From: Seriola aureovittata
Lineage: Eukaryota > Chordata > Actinopteri > Carangiformes > Carangidae
Assembly: GCF_021018895.1 (NCBI RefSeq)
Contig: NC_079373.1
Span: 18,179,001 to 18,243,000, forward strand
Direction: 5' to 3'
Length of the DNA stretch: 64,000 nt
A program made the position numbers and the translations under genes. Shown here piece by piece: positions 12,831-25,429 of this stretch (its first letter is position 1; each line of letters opens with the position of its first letter). The notes below the pieces were generated by a model. It did no database searches. It saw nothing but the letters and a program-made list of their open reading frames with translations, and was not told where the DNA came from.

Positions 12831-14530
12831 TTGGTTCAACCCTAAACCAAGGCGCTGTGAAGATCAATTGAGTTCAAGCCATTTGAGACGATTAGTTTGC
12901 GATGACGGTTGTTGTAATTCATAAATTACTATTTCTTTACAAATCTTTTCATCATCAATTTTCTTACAAACATTCAACCCACCTTCCATCCATATGTTTG
13001 AACAGTATAAAACCTTTATGAATGAAAAGTTTAATTGAAATATGAACAAGCAAATATGCCCCAAACATTCAATGAACACAAAAATAAACCCTGACTTCCT
13101 ATCCTTGTAGCACATTTGCATTACATTTATATTTATATAAGCTATTACATTTTTTGGATGGTTTAAGTGGAATGAATGAATTAAATCTCATATTTGTAGC
13201 AAGTTTTTTAATTTTAACCAATTAAGGTGTTTTTAATCAATTTGGCAATCGGTTATTGTTTCATATCCCGCCTAATATGAGTTGCAAAGGTACATATTAT
13301 AGCCTATTATGTATTTAAGTCATGTCACGATTGCCCAATTTCCCATAGTAACCTAAGGAAACATAAAGTAGTTATCTGCTGTTTTAAGGTCAAACAAACA
13401 AAACAACATAAGTCTGAAACAACTTTCAGTGCAGTGAAGCAGCCTGGTGGTAACACTCTGGTTATTGACAGTAGCATGTTTCTTGTGAACTACTTAGGTT
13501 AAGCCTGTATTGTACTGCTGAGTCTAACAGTTACAGAGCTCAGGGCTTCCCTCTAGTGGATGAGGACAGTATTTAAACCGCAGGATGTGTTCAAATGTGA
13601 AAATGTTCAGAGGTGTTTAAAAGGTTTGTGAAAAGTCAAAGGGCCTTGCTAAGCTCTGCTAAGATAATATGCATACAGGCCACAATCTTCCAGGCCAGTG
13701 GGACAACTCTGAAGAGCCTTAGTACCTTTAATTTAATCTGACTGAACCAGATCCATGTGGCTGAGAGGACCCAGAGTTCAGATTTATTCTGTTCACTGTG
13801 TCAAAGTTGTAGGGTTTAGATTTAGACAACGGCATCAGTTTCTTTAAGTACATAACATGAGAGATCTGATTTCTTAATGGTTTGAATAAACAACACGGTA
13901 CATAGTAGTATCGTGTGTATAAAGATGTGTTTAGTCAGAAAACATGATAAACTTAGAAAGTCCTGTGTACCTGCACAGGTGTTTTCACTTATTGTGGCTA
14001 ATTAGACCTCATCAAGCTGAATTTGTGCAAAGCTGTGGCACATGGGTCTGATCTCTCCCAGTCCTGCGAAAAGGTGTAATCAGGCAAAATAAGAGACACC
14101 TGTGGGGGTGGCCCATATAGTTTGAAAGATAGTATATAAACTGGCTTTACCTCAAAAAGCTACATTAAAAGGTTGCTTACACTTGGTCACTTTAACACAT
14201 AAAGATAACGTATTTATGTATGTGTTCTGTATAATAAACTTAAAAGGGGCATTCTGCATGATGAACACTTAATGTGGCAGTTTTTTGCTGATAACACAAC
14301 TGTACTTTTATTTAAGTGAATTTTAATGTTAAGTTTGTAGGATTTTAATGTTTAACAGAAAACATTTACATCTGAGTACTTCTTGCACTACTGGTTTTGT
14401 TTATGACCCTTCTTACCAGTGTCTCACAATCTGCCAGCTATCCCCATCAAAATTACAATATACATCAGCAGTATGTCACAATTGTCTTATATGTATCCCA
14501 TCAAGAATCACACGCAGGCAGCTATTTATT
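12831..14530. other. Intergenic: nudt4 promoter to ube2n 3' end
   Basis: AT-rich sequence without a supported gene. Open frames are short and lack recognisable domains. I see no RNA gene and no clear transposon. Confidence 0.6.
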
Positions 14531-14541
14531 AATCAATAGAT

Positions 14542-14547
14542 TTTATT
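14542..14547 (-). terminator. Candidate ube2n polyadenylation signal
   Basis: TTTATT on plus is AATAAA on minus, about 1.23 kb below the ube2n stop. It would define a long 3' UTR (about 14530-15776), which contains a TA microsatellite and no competing coding frame. Confidence 0.5.
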
Positions 14548-15633
14548 TACAGAACATAAAAGTATGCAGGTGAAATGTTTCATAGCATTCTGAGAGCAGG
14601 AAAACATTTCCTCCCCACGTTGATAGAAAGAATGAATTTACAAACAGTGAATTGAATATAGACTTTTCAGCCACAGACCAATTACAACAGTCGACAGTCA
14701 CAGTCTTCATTGATCTTTTGGAGTTTGATCCCGTAACGCACAGCATTTGGCCTTGCACAGGTCAGTCCCTCAACACCCCACCCCAACATCATGTCATCAA
14801 ACAACTGACAGCTTAAATCCTTGCTTTGTGAAATAAATGCCATTGGAAAAAGTAAACCACTGAGGCTTGTAGAATTAGACTGTGATCACGTACAGGGAAA
14901 CAAGCATAGTAGTTAGTATGGCAATAGCAAGAAAGATTCACACATAAAAGACTGGATATGGTAATAAAACATATACTATGTTCTAAAACTAAGGAAAGGT
15001 CCACAATGTCCACCTTACCCTCCACATTCTCTCTCATTATCCCCAAGCTTACAGTACATCTACACTGAGAGTGGTTCAAAGTTAATGCGGCAGGCTCAGT
15101 TTGTTTTTTAGTCATATTATTTTAAAGCCAGATGTGACTTAATGACGACGCATGGCTACGATTGCTTATGTGTCCTGCTGCACCATCTACACAGGACAAA
15201 ACTCTGGTCCATCTGCAGGCGAGTGTCTACATACAGTGGGTTAGTAGTAGTTAGCTGCACGAGAAAACCAAGTTAAAAAAAAAAAAAACAAACAAACATA
15301 AAATGTATACCATATTGACCACATCTAGCCAGTCTCTCATCCTCACCCTTTCCACGGCTCTGGGCTCTCCAAACCCATGGCACCCTCCCCCAAAACAATG
15401 TGGGACATAGGACACCCTCTTCCTAAATGTGCCGGTTCAAGCAGCAGTTGGCAAAAACCTCCTAAAATCAATGGACAAAGAAAGCCAGGTGAGAAGATCT
15501 AAAACCTCTGCCCATGCATTTCAGCAGTAGTGAGTTGGGACAAAGACGAGTCATTTCATTACTAGTGTGCATTTAACTCACCAACTGTCCGTAGTTGTTT
15601 TTTCCTTTACATTATATTCATGTTTATTTTATA

Positions 15634-15638
<5 letters not shown>

Positions 15639-15667
<29 letters not shown>
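15639..15667 (+). repeat. (TA)n microsatellite
   Basis: About 14 TA units in the presumed ube2n 3' UTR. Confidence 0.9.
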
Positions 15668-15670
<3 letters not shown>

Positions 15671-15776
15671 AGACTGTGTCCTTTAAATGCAAATGAAGTA
15701 GGAAGAGGTCTTGGCAGAACATGAGGAGTTGCGTTCACACTTGAATTCAATTTGCATCTCCACTTGTTAGGCTTCT

Positions 15777-18700
15777 CTACACTTCATTTTTGTTTCCAGC
15801 ATAAAGCCTGGTCCATGACTTGGCTGTGAACAAAAAAAAAACACAGAATAATAAGATGAGTTGTGTAGAATTTACTAATATGGCTATGAACTACAATTAG
15901 CGTGTATTGTGAAAGATAAAATTGTAAAGACGTCTCCATAAACCATCTCACCACCTGCAACCGTCTTCATTCATTAAATAAAACTTTATTGTGAAAATGG
16001 ACATTGAATTCTGACAAAATGCTATAAATTATAAATCACAATTTTCACCTTCAAGACTAAACTGGGAGACACATACCTGACCACCTTATTGCTGCTTGCA
16101 GCTTTTATTTTAGTTTTGATGTCATTAATGCTGTAACTACAAATGACCACAAGGGACCCCTCTTAAGTCTCTTTTATGCCACTGTATTGCAGAGTAAGAA
16201 ACAATGGAAGAATTTATTTGGAATTTGAGAAATGTTACTGTTTTTAAAGCCCTTTTAAATCTTTATATAATAAAATAAATTAATATATAATTAATTAATT
16301 AAATAAATAACTAATATAGTTTTGGTGTCCCTTATATATACATTATACCATATAGAGATATGGAATAGATAAATCTGGTCAAGATAATTGAAAAACAATA
16401 CAACACCAAATATAAAAATCTGCCTGGAAATGCAAAATAAAGTGTACACTGAGATTTGCTTTTGTGTATGTATGTATGTATGTATGTTTGTATTTAGGCT
16501 GTATATTCCTTTATTCCAAACGACAGAGGGGGAAGTGAATGGCCCACTAGACAAGCTGGATATAAAGTGTAATAAACCCCTGTTGAACCTGGACAAACCA
16601 CAGTTCTCACCTGTTTCTATGGCTTCAGCTTCATTGGACTTCCACTTCTCTGCAACATCATTTGCTAGGGGATCATCAGGGTTGGGTGCACTTAGTAATG
16701 CCTGGATTGATAGCAGCACAGTACGAATCTGCAGAGCTGGTGACCATTTGTCTGAGAAAAATAAAACATGTAAAGTAGTGAAAAATGAGTTAAGCTGTAT
16801 AGTGTATCTATTTTTTTAATGAGGAGACAGTGGTGACACGCAGCAGTAGTGACAGAAACCTCCAGTTAGAGGTCACAAGTGTAATGTAAGAGGCCCTTGA
16901 TCTTTTGAGCAAGATGAAATTGGCAAATCCCTCGCTTCAAAGGCCAAACATCACAGGACAAAATACATACAGGATTTCCTACAGTAACAAGCCAGACTCA
17001 ACAGAGCGAAGATACAACAGATACAAAGCACCTGCTTGGGAAGACACAGACTTTCTCTCAATTGTTATTTTAAGCTCTTAGAGGAAGAATACAAGTTTTT
17101 TGAGGTAAAACACACTGTATATCACACATTACAGCTGGAGACATCTGAAAATGGGTTCCATGTCAGACAAAAGGTCATGAAACACACAATCTTCTATGTT
17201 CCTAAGCAGTAACTGTGACATTATTATGTAGTGACTTACCTTTCAAAATGTCTAGACATATTCTTCCCAACTTGTCTACATTGGGATGATATATTTTGGT
17301 CATGAAGCGTACTTTAGGAGCTGCCATGGGATATTCTTCTGGTAAAAAGAGTTCAAGTTTAAATGTGCCCCCCTCAAAAGGCGAGTCCTGAGGTCCAGCA
17401 ATGACCACATGAAAGTAGCGGGCGTTGCTCTCATCTGGCTCTGCCTTGATGCCTGGGACAGGCTCTGCAAGCAAACGCTGAGTTTCCTGGTATAGAAAAA
17501 GAAAAAGAAAAATTAATTGGTGAAAAAAAAAAAAAAACTCCACTGTCACAACTATAAAATCTTATGCAGACATTAATTAATGTTAATGTTTTTAGTTAAA
17601 TCATGTCAGGAGAGCTACTAGAGATGCTTCTTTTGTAAATTTCAATGTAATGTGACCATTACAAGACAGTTCTTTAAAAGGATAAAACCATTTTCCAACT
17701 TTCTGTCTATCCAAAAACTTTTGAGATAGTTACTATTTACCAGGGCTGCAGCTTACGAGTATTTTCATTATCAATTAATCTGAAGATTATTTTTTCCATT
17801 ACTCCATAAGTCGTTTAGTGTAAGAAATGTCAAAGAGCAGCAAAAAGTCTTTAAATGTCTGGTTTTGACCCAAAAGCAGGAAAATTTTCACATTTGAGAT
17901 GCCTTTTGCTTGAAAAACAACTTTCACAATGAATTGATTTTTAAAATAGTTAATGTTTATTATTCTGTAGATTGATTAATTGATTATTTAACTAATCATT
18001 CCTTCTCTAATATTTCAATAATACTTCAGGATTTTTAGTATTTGCAAAAGCATATTCTTCACATAGCAGTATCTTAGCGGCAAGATTTCAAAGATGTACC
18101 AACTACAGAAAAGGCAACAACCAAGATATCTGACAAAGATCTATTATGTGTTACATGTGTTATGCTCTTGTGTCTGTAGTATTTTGTGTCCTTTGGTGAT
18201 TGCAGACACTTGGAGCCAGTGTAATGTCTGTTAAATTACAAAGCTGTGATTTACACCAAGCTACACCTGTACCATGCAGGATTTTTTTTATTGGATATTG
18301 GTAGAAACCTGTTTAAAAGTAAAAGATTTTTAAAAGCCCTCACCTGAGAGCTGTATGCATCATTGTTATTCTAACAACAGTGGTGGAAGGCAGGAACTGG
18401 ACTATAGTGATCTTGGCTTTTATACTTAAACACAGAGGGGAGGGTGGCGTTGACTGCAACAGTGACTCAATGCTGTGAATCTGAAGACTCTCTCTTCAGT
18501 ATGTAACTGTCTTCTAGAGGTGACACACTGACTCAGCCACCAAGCCACAGGAGACCTTATTGCCATTTCCATCAGCCACTGCAGTAAGGTTACTCGCAAC
18601 TCATACTGACAGCCAAGTGACTTACAGAAACACTCACCTTTACTGTAAAAGAGGAGCAGATATCTGGCTTGTGAAATGCATGAGGCAGCATGAGTGACAC

Positions 18701-20481
18701 ACCTGAGAGATGCCTTCAACAAGGAAACTACATTCAAACTCACTGCTTTGCATGTCATTATATTGACTACAACACTGCACTGTACAGACTATTCTCCAAA
18801 CTGCAGTACTGATAACACACTCTTCCTGCTTTTCCTTTGATTATTTACATTTTAAATTTAAACCTAGTATCCCTTTGTGCCTGTTTCAAATGCAGCCTCA
18901 TATAATAGGACAATTAACAGGACAAATATGTATGACTATGTGTAAAAAACAAAGCATCAAACAGAGCTTGTCAACAGCCGCCACTCTTGTTTTCGAACCT
19001 CCTCTCCTGAATACAACTGGGAGTGAGATTCCTGAAATGTTTCAGATAACCCACAGACAAAACCATGCAGTGAAAACACAGACGGTAGAGGGGCTCCCAG
19101 TCCCAGTCACACGCTCTGAGGGCTCAAGGGCTCGGCCCGCTAAGTACTGTTCCCAGCCTTCCCACCTTTTCCCACCAACAGCCTGTCTGTGGTTTGCATA
19201 CTCACACACCTGTGCAACTTTCTCATAGATACCATTCATGTTCCTATAATGCATTTTTGATCAACCTCAATGTAAGGTAGGCCTTTACTAATTAGACAAG
19301 CTGCAATTTTTCAATAGTAGGGTAGATAAAGAGATAATGAATGTTATTTATATAGGTAATGCACTGACGGGTTTCCTAAGGAAAAAGAAGAGAGTGATGT
19401 TGCTTCAGCATGGCTTGTCTATAACCACTTAAGACAAAATTAAGACTCTATTACAGTGTCAGACTGGTATTACATGAAGAGACAGAAGCAACTGAGACAG
19501 AAGATGTTACAACAACCTACCTACCAAAGGCTGGTTACACCAAATATTGATCTAATTTTTTTTTTACTGCACTTTACTTTTAGTGCACAAAACTTTTGGA
19601 CAGTCATGCGCGTTTTCGCTGAATACTGCTACTGTCACAGTGCGGAAATGTACTCGTCCCTTAAAGTAATGGTACTATGGTTTTGCATTTGGTGGTGCAG
19701 AATATAAGACACCTCCCCCGAAAAGCAAAGGACTAACAGCTGCCAAACGGCAGTGACAATACTGTATCACCCTGTTTGAGCAAACTGCCCAGCCCTCTTT
19801 GGTTAGATAGCTAACATCACTGATGCTGATGCTGCCCCACAGTCACGGGCCATGCGGCAAATGTCTGATCAAGTATCATCCTACTTTATTACTTAGCTTC
19901 TATTATAGCACATCTGTTATGATGCTATGGTGCAGCTCCTGGCTAGTAACTCACTTTTAAACTTTCTACAAGAAGCAAACATACCATCTTAATTTCACGT
20001 ATGGCTAAATTAACAGCACAATACAAGGAGTATCAGACAACATTTAACCTTGTTAAATGTTCCTGTTTTAATCATTCAAATATAAGCAAAGCTAACAAAC
20101 TAGCCGGGGTTAGCACAGTTAGCCTGGTGAGCCAGTCCTTTAGTTAGCACCACAGTCTGCTCAGTAGCAACTTGAGAACAACATCGTGCTTCTGAAGTGC
20201 ATTTGGAAAAGACAAGCCCGGCAAAGAGCACATTTATCCGCCATTTTTACAAGGCGCTGATGTTTTCTTAACCCACCCTGTGTCGGTGTATCTTGGCACG
20301 GGAATGAAACGGAAGTTACTTTAGCAAAGTAACGTTAGCGAGCTGGATGCTAACGTTAGCACACAAACCTGTCCACCAGCAGAGCATTGGGAGTTCAGAC
20401 TGTATGTGTGTGTGGAGTCTCCAATCGTTGTTTTAAGTGTGAAATAATTACCTTAACAATCCTGCGGGGCAGTCCTGCCAT
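15777..20481 (-). CDS. ube2n: Ubiquitin-conjugating enzyme E2 N (Ubc13)
   Basis: Four coding exons: 20481-20452, 17486-17240, 16751-16611 and 15823-15777. All junctions are in phase and give 154 residues. Ubc13 pairs with a Uev partner (UBE2V1/2) to build K63-linked ubiquitin chains in DNA-damage tolerance and in NF-kB and innate immune signalling. The sequence starts [20 protein letters not shown]. Exon 2 has the HPN motif ([18 protein letters not shown]), placing the catalytic cysteine at residue 87 as in the family. Exon 3 carries [20 protein letters not shown] and [15 protein letters not shown]. Oddity: the C terminus reads [15 protein letters not shown], two residues longer than the usual ending AMNNI. 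The start ATG lies in exon 1, only ten codons before the first intron. Fish can carry two ube2n paralogues; I cannot tell which this is. Confidence 0.96.
17744..18003 (+). repeat. Dispersed fish repeat, family A, copy 2
   Basis: It begins GGGCTGCAGCTTACGAGTAT and ends GATTAATTGATTATTTAACTAATC. The body (GAAATGTCAAAGA..., TGACCCAAAAG) is of the type dispersed in fish introns and matches the copy at 3553-3845 in outline. It lies in ube2n intron 1. Confidence 0.6.
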
Positions 20482-21623
20482 CTTGTCTTAAATGCGGGCT
20501 TTTAGCTCTCGATGCCTCCTCTCTGTCGTTGGCATTGACAGCAAACACACGTCTTCCGGGTCCTTTGCGTCCTGACAGAGGATAGATAGCCGAGAAGAGC
20601 AGCAGCTCATCGGATGTACAGTCAGTGTTTAACACAGATATCATGTAAAACTGCATCAATATAAAGTTTAGTAAGTGTAACATCAGACGCATCAGACTTA
20701 TGCACCACAGCCCTGCAACTTATCAGGATAGCACTACTGGAGTCATCACTGACAATTTTGAATGTGAATTAATTTGGTCTTATAATAACAAATATTTTGT
20801 CACAATGTCAGAGAAATGTATTTAAAATTCTACATTTCATTTACCCAATTAATCAATTTCTAAAGCAATGTATTAATGGCATTTCTGAATTCCCTGGATA
20901 TTGTGATATTAGTAGGCTACAGAAACAAATACATTTATTTTATCACAACTGATGTGGAATATATTTTTGAAAATCTGTGTGGGACAAAGATTCTTTTACA
21001 GGAAAAAAAATTCAAATTATATGAGAACAATGCTTCAGAAATCAGAATGTCATCAAGAAAATGCTCATCACATTCATTATTAAATAGTTTGAAAAGGATA
21101 GTAAGAAAAGGTATTCTTAATCATGATTTTACTGTCCATATTAATTTTCATCTAAGTTTAAATTGTCTGCATGACTTTCACAGAGTATTTTAGAAAGTAT
21201 CCCCACTTGGTTTACTTGGCATCATATCGCACTTTAAGAAGTGTATTTTTTTGTGGGGCACTTTTCCAGCACTTGTTTGTCTAAGATTGCTTCCTCTGTA
21301 AGCAAATGTTTCTCTGAAGCTCGCAGACTTTGTGCTATTCTACCTGTTTGAGACAAAACAAACCGTGAATTAGACGTAACACTTCCACTGGCCAGTAAGG
21401 CTGCATGATACAGCTGGATTTCCCTTTTCTTTTTTCTTTTTTTTTGCAGTGCAGGTTGGAATGGGAGCTATAGATTGGAGGGAGTTTGGAGCTCCTCCCT
21501 GACAGATCTGTATGGACAAAAGCTTTGTCCCTTTGGGTGTCAGGCCTGTTACGTTGACATCAGCAGTGCAGCAAACTAAGAAGAACTTTCAATCTTCTGA
21601 CTAAGAAGACTAAGAAATCCAGG
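20482..21623. promoter_or_regulatory. Bidirectional intergenic region, ube2n / C1q-domain gene
   Basis: A 1.14-kb gap between two start codons pointing away from each other. The ube2n side (about 20200-20600, including the start of its first intron) has CpG-containing sequence (for example cttccgggtcctttgcgtcc near 20552) and no TATA box. The C1q side is AT-rich until about 21440. Whether the two transcripts share elements cannot be decided here. Confidence 0.4.
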
Positions 21624-24600
21624 ATGCCATTTCTGCCCCAACGTCAGCAGACAGGTGGGTTTGATATCTCTGTAATTCGTTAATCTTTTTGGCACAATTT
21701 GTACATAGAAACAGGAATGAAATAAGAAATCTATGTTTGATCTGATTTTTATTTGCTTTGGCAGGAGTATAGTAAATTTTACAAGTCTCTCGACACTACA
21801 GAGACTGTTGAATTTTGTCCTAATTATGATTGATTCTCTGATCTAGTTCATAGTATTCATGCTTTATTTTATAATATTGTCACACAAACATGAAATCTGC
21901 TCACTAAGAATACATTGTGTCAGACTGGAGATTTTGGAATATTTAGAGGTTATTTTTGAAAAGTTTATTCCAAACAAAAGGTGATAGTATCCGAGTATAC
22001 TACTATGTGTAATCCTGACCCTGGGTTTGCCACCACACTTTAGCACTAAACATCTATTATTAGCATTTTGTAAAATATGTGTATTACAGGCAGCCAGGGA
22101 AACAGCCAGGTGTAAAATCTGAGCCTAGAATATGACTAATGTTTGTTGCCTTTACAGGTGCAAGGTTTCCGCTCATGTAGTCATGATCATGGAAGCTCTT
22201 CTGACCAATCTGACCTTGTTGGATTTGAAATTGATCTATTTCTGTACATATATGTGAACATCATAAAATATTTTTATGGCTTCTTTAGTATCTTTGTTTA
22301 AGACAAAGGGGTTTTCTAGCTGAATCTGAATGTGTCTTATATGTGTCAAGGTGAAATGGCAGAATTTTAGGAATGCAAAAAAGTCCCTTAAAAATGATCA
22401 AAAAGACTACATTTTCACAAAAAATGTAGTCAAAATAACACTGACTGATTCATGCAACTTATCCACACTTCTAAGTATTGGTTCATTTATACTTACCAGT
22501 GGTGTCTTTTAGCATTCTGCCCTGCCCCACCACACCAACTCTCCGAAAGTTTCCATTGTTAACACACACAGGAACAGACGAACCAGCGGTTAATCTGGTC
22601 CCTTCTCTCAGTGCACAGAGAGAACAGACAATATCAGCCACATTACAGGGGCTTCTGCTCACACTGCTTGATTTGAGTTGGAAGATCTATTTCGACAGGG
22701 CTTAGCCAGAGTATTTTACTTAGATACATTATGGGTTAAGCTCTGGCTGATACACAAGACTGAGTCTAAACAAAGTGAAGACTGACTGCCAGCGGTTTTG
22801 ACTTGTGTCCCCTTAAAATGAAGTGAAGTCTACTTGTGACCCCTCATCACAAGTTGTGCCCTGTGATGGACATGAGCTGTAAGCAGTTCAACTAAACAGT
22901 GTTTTTTTTTCTTTTCAGATAGTTTCACTGAAATGCTTTTAGATGTATATCGCATTTTATAAGAAATAAGCAACGATTGTAGAAAGGACATTGAGACTAA
23001 AGAGCTTTCTGTATCAGATGTTTTCTTTCTCATTGCTTTAAAGCAAAAGCTCCACATTTTCAGAAATATGCTTTTTCACTTTCTGATGGAAAGTTAGATG
23101 AGATGATCAATGCTGTTCTCCTATCTGTCTGGTAAATATGAGGCAACAGCCAGCAGCCAGTTAGTTTAGCTTAGCACAAAGACTGAAAAAAAGGGGGAAC
23201 CCCAGCTTTGTCCAACAGTGACAAAATCTTCCCATCAAAACTTAGCACCAAGAAATAGTGCGGCACTTCCCCTCCCATAAAAGGGCAAACTGTTGTTTTT
23301 ACACTTCAGTTTTTGCACAAATTGAACAAACAAGATAAAATGTGTTAATTTGTGAGTTTAAACGTGCTGGTAGGGGGACTGTGTTACTCATGGACAAAGC
23401 TAGGCTAGCTGTTTCCCTCTGTGCCCAGCCTAAGCTAAGCTAATCAGCTGCTGGCTGTAGTTTCACACTATCATAAAGGCATGAGAGTGTCATCAATTTT
23501 CTCATCTCACCCTCAGAAAGAAAGTTAATAATGTTGAACCAATCCTTTAATCATCCACTGACCCCCTTGTTCATTTTGAACATCACAATCATCTCACATA
23601 CTAACTAACTCACTGTGTCTGTCATCTGTTACTGTCCTTTCCTTGATTTTCCTTTTTAGCTCAATGGAGCACACGCTGCTACCTGGCATGTTTATTCATC
23701 ATGATCACCCACTCTGGACCAGTTACTCCGCTTACTGCCCCTCCGGTGACAACAGGCCTCCGCTCTGCTTTCTCTGCCACACAAACCAACAGTGTAGTAG
23801 GAGGCAAGCAGAGGGCAGTGACCTTCAACAGGCTCATGGTTAACATCGGAGGGGATTTCAATCCAGACACTGGTCACTTTCGCTGCCGTATCCCCGGGGC
23901 TTACTATTTCTCCTTCTCAGTGGGGAAGTTTCCAAAGAAAATGCTTTCTGTCATCCTGGTGAAGAATGGGGAGGAAGTGCAGGCTATGGCCTATGATGAC
24001 TACCGCAAGAAAGGAAGGAAAGTTCAAAGCCAAAGTGTGATGATCACTTTGAAGGAAATGGACACAGTGTGGCTGCTTTTACAGCAGAGTCCTCAGTATG
24101 CTTTGTACAGCAATGCTGGTCCTTACATCACCTTCTCTGGCTACCTCATCTATCCTGACAACTCCCCAACCAGCTACATCAGCAACCACCTGGCCCCACC
24201 AGGGCTGTCCTACCCAAACTGCCCCCCTCAGGCTGATCCCCAGGCCAGAGGTCAGGCATCAGAGCAGCCACGGTCTGCCTTCTCTGTGGCACGGACATCC
24301 ACACTCATGGGTCAGAGTAGCAGGCAGCAGGACAAGCCAGCTCTGAACTTTGATGTGGAGTATGTCAACATTGGCGGCCACTTCAACAAAACCTCAGGCC
24401 TGTTCACCTGCCACTTCCCGGGGGCATACTTCTTTGCCTTCACTGTGGGGAAACACCCTCGTAAGGCTGTTTCTGTGAAGCTGATGACCGGAAAGGGCGA
24501 GGTGCAGGCGATGGTGTTTGATGAAGACACATCGAAGAGACGGGAGATGCAGAGTCAGAGTCTGCTGCTGACTCTCCGTCAGGGTGACAGTGTTTGGCTG

Positions 24601-24732
24601 TACAGTCAGCAGGATGAGCGTTATGCTGTCTACAGCAACCAGGGAAGGTACACCACCTTTTCTGGCTTCCTAATTTATCCTGAAGAAGTACCGCTTACAT
24701 CCCCAAACAACCAGGACAGAACTCACTTCTAA
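21624..24732 (+). CDS. Secreted protein with two tandem C1q domains
   Basis: Two coding exons, 21624-21654 and 23660-24732, join in phase 1 to give 367 residues. Starting at the internal ATG 23701 would cut the protein to 343 residues and break the signal peptide. With exon 1 the N terminus has the basic stretch QWSTRC followed by the hydrophobic run YLACLFIMI and a likely cleavage site near HSG. C1q-like domain 1 spans about residues 44-179 ([11 protein letters not shown] ... [11 protein letters not shown]) and domain 2 about 214-354 ([10 protein letters not shown] ... [11 protein letters not shown]). Both have the family pattern, including NIGG.FN...G.F.C..PGAY.F.F.VGK. There is no collagen Gly-X-Y region, so this is not a classic C1q chain or C1QTNF. 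C1q domains form secreted trimers that bind diverse ligands. I do not recognise a mammalian orthologue at this position. The 3' UTR runs to the signals near 25401 and 25424. Confidence 0.88.
23046..23552 (+). repeat. Dispersed fish repeat, family B, copy 1
   Basis: It runs from CCACATTTTCAGAAATATGC through CAGCCAGTTAGTTTAGCTTA and CTAAGCTAAGCTAATCAGCT to TTGAACCAATCCTTTA. The repeated GCTTAGC/GCTAAGC blocks in opposite orientation and weakly complementary ends suggest a non-autonomous DNA element. Related copies occur at 47172-47506 and 47739-48055. It lies in the intron of the C1q gene. Confidence 0.6.
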
Positions 24733-25070
24733 ATGTCTTCAAAAAAAAAAAAAGGAAAAAAAAGAGAGAAGATAGCAGAAAGAACTCAAAATTTGTTTAT
24801 GCAGAAAATCTGTAGGTTATTTACATGAAGAAGATAAAAACTTGAATCAGTGGTCAGTATAGAGTAAGTACATTTACTGCTTTGTTTCTTTGCATATTAC
24901 ATTTTTTTTAAGTAAATAATGTAATTGCAGGCGTAATATTTCTTGCCAGATTACTCCACAAGATGGTGCCACATTACAATTATGGACACTAACTAGCATG
25001 CAAGAGAGTTTATTTTTGTTCTTTAAGTGCAATTAGCCGTGAAACAAAAAGAATATTCTGATTCTGTAGT

Positions 25071-25073
<3 letters not shown>

Positions 25074-25138
<65 letters not shown>
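25074..25138 (+). repeat. (CA)n microsatellite
   Basis: About 32 CA units in the 3' UTR of the C1q-domain gene. Confidence 0.97.
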
Positions 25139-25143
<5 letters not shown>

Positions 25144-25423
25144 TTTTAAAATCAAAATTCTGTTTTGTTTGTTTATTTTACATGTAAAAATTATCATTGT
25201 ATGGCATGAGGACAATTATGTAAATGCTGTAAAGTTTATTTTCTGTAAAGTGTTAGTTATAATTTACTTACTGTAAAAATGAGACTTTGACATACATCAT
25301 GAATGGTGATGGTTAAGTTTAATATGGAACTTTTATATTGTGGATATACTGTATCTGAATCTGTATCTGTATGATGTTCGTGTGCATTTCAGGCTAATCT
25401 AATAAATTCATACATTTTAATGA

Positions 25424-25429
25424 AATAAA
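25424..25429 (+). terminator. Polyadenylation signal of the C1q-domain gene
   Basis: AATAAA followed by a GT/T-rich stretch (agggttttttt) suitable as a downstream element, 0.69 kb below the stop codon. A second AATAAA at 25401-25406 could also serve. Confidence 0.6.

Noticed and set aside
23701..24732. Taking the ATG at 23701 as the start of the C1q protein
   Set aside because: This loses the hydrophobic signal sequence. Splicing from 21654 to 23660 is in phase and restores it.
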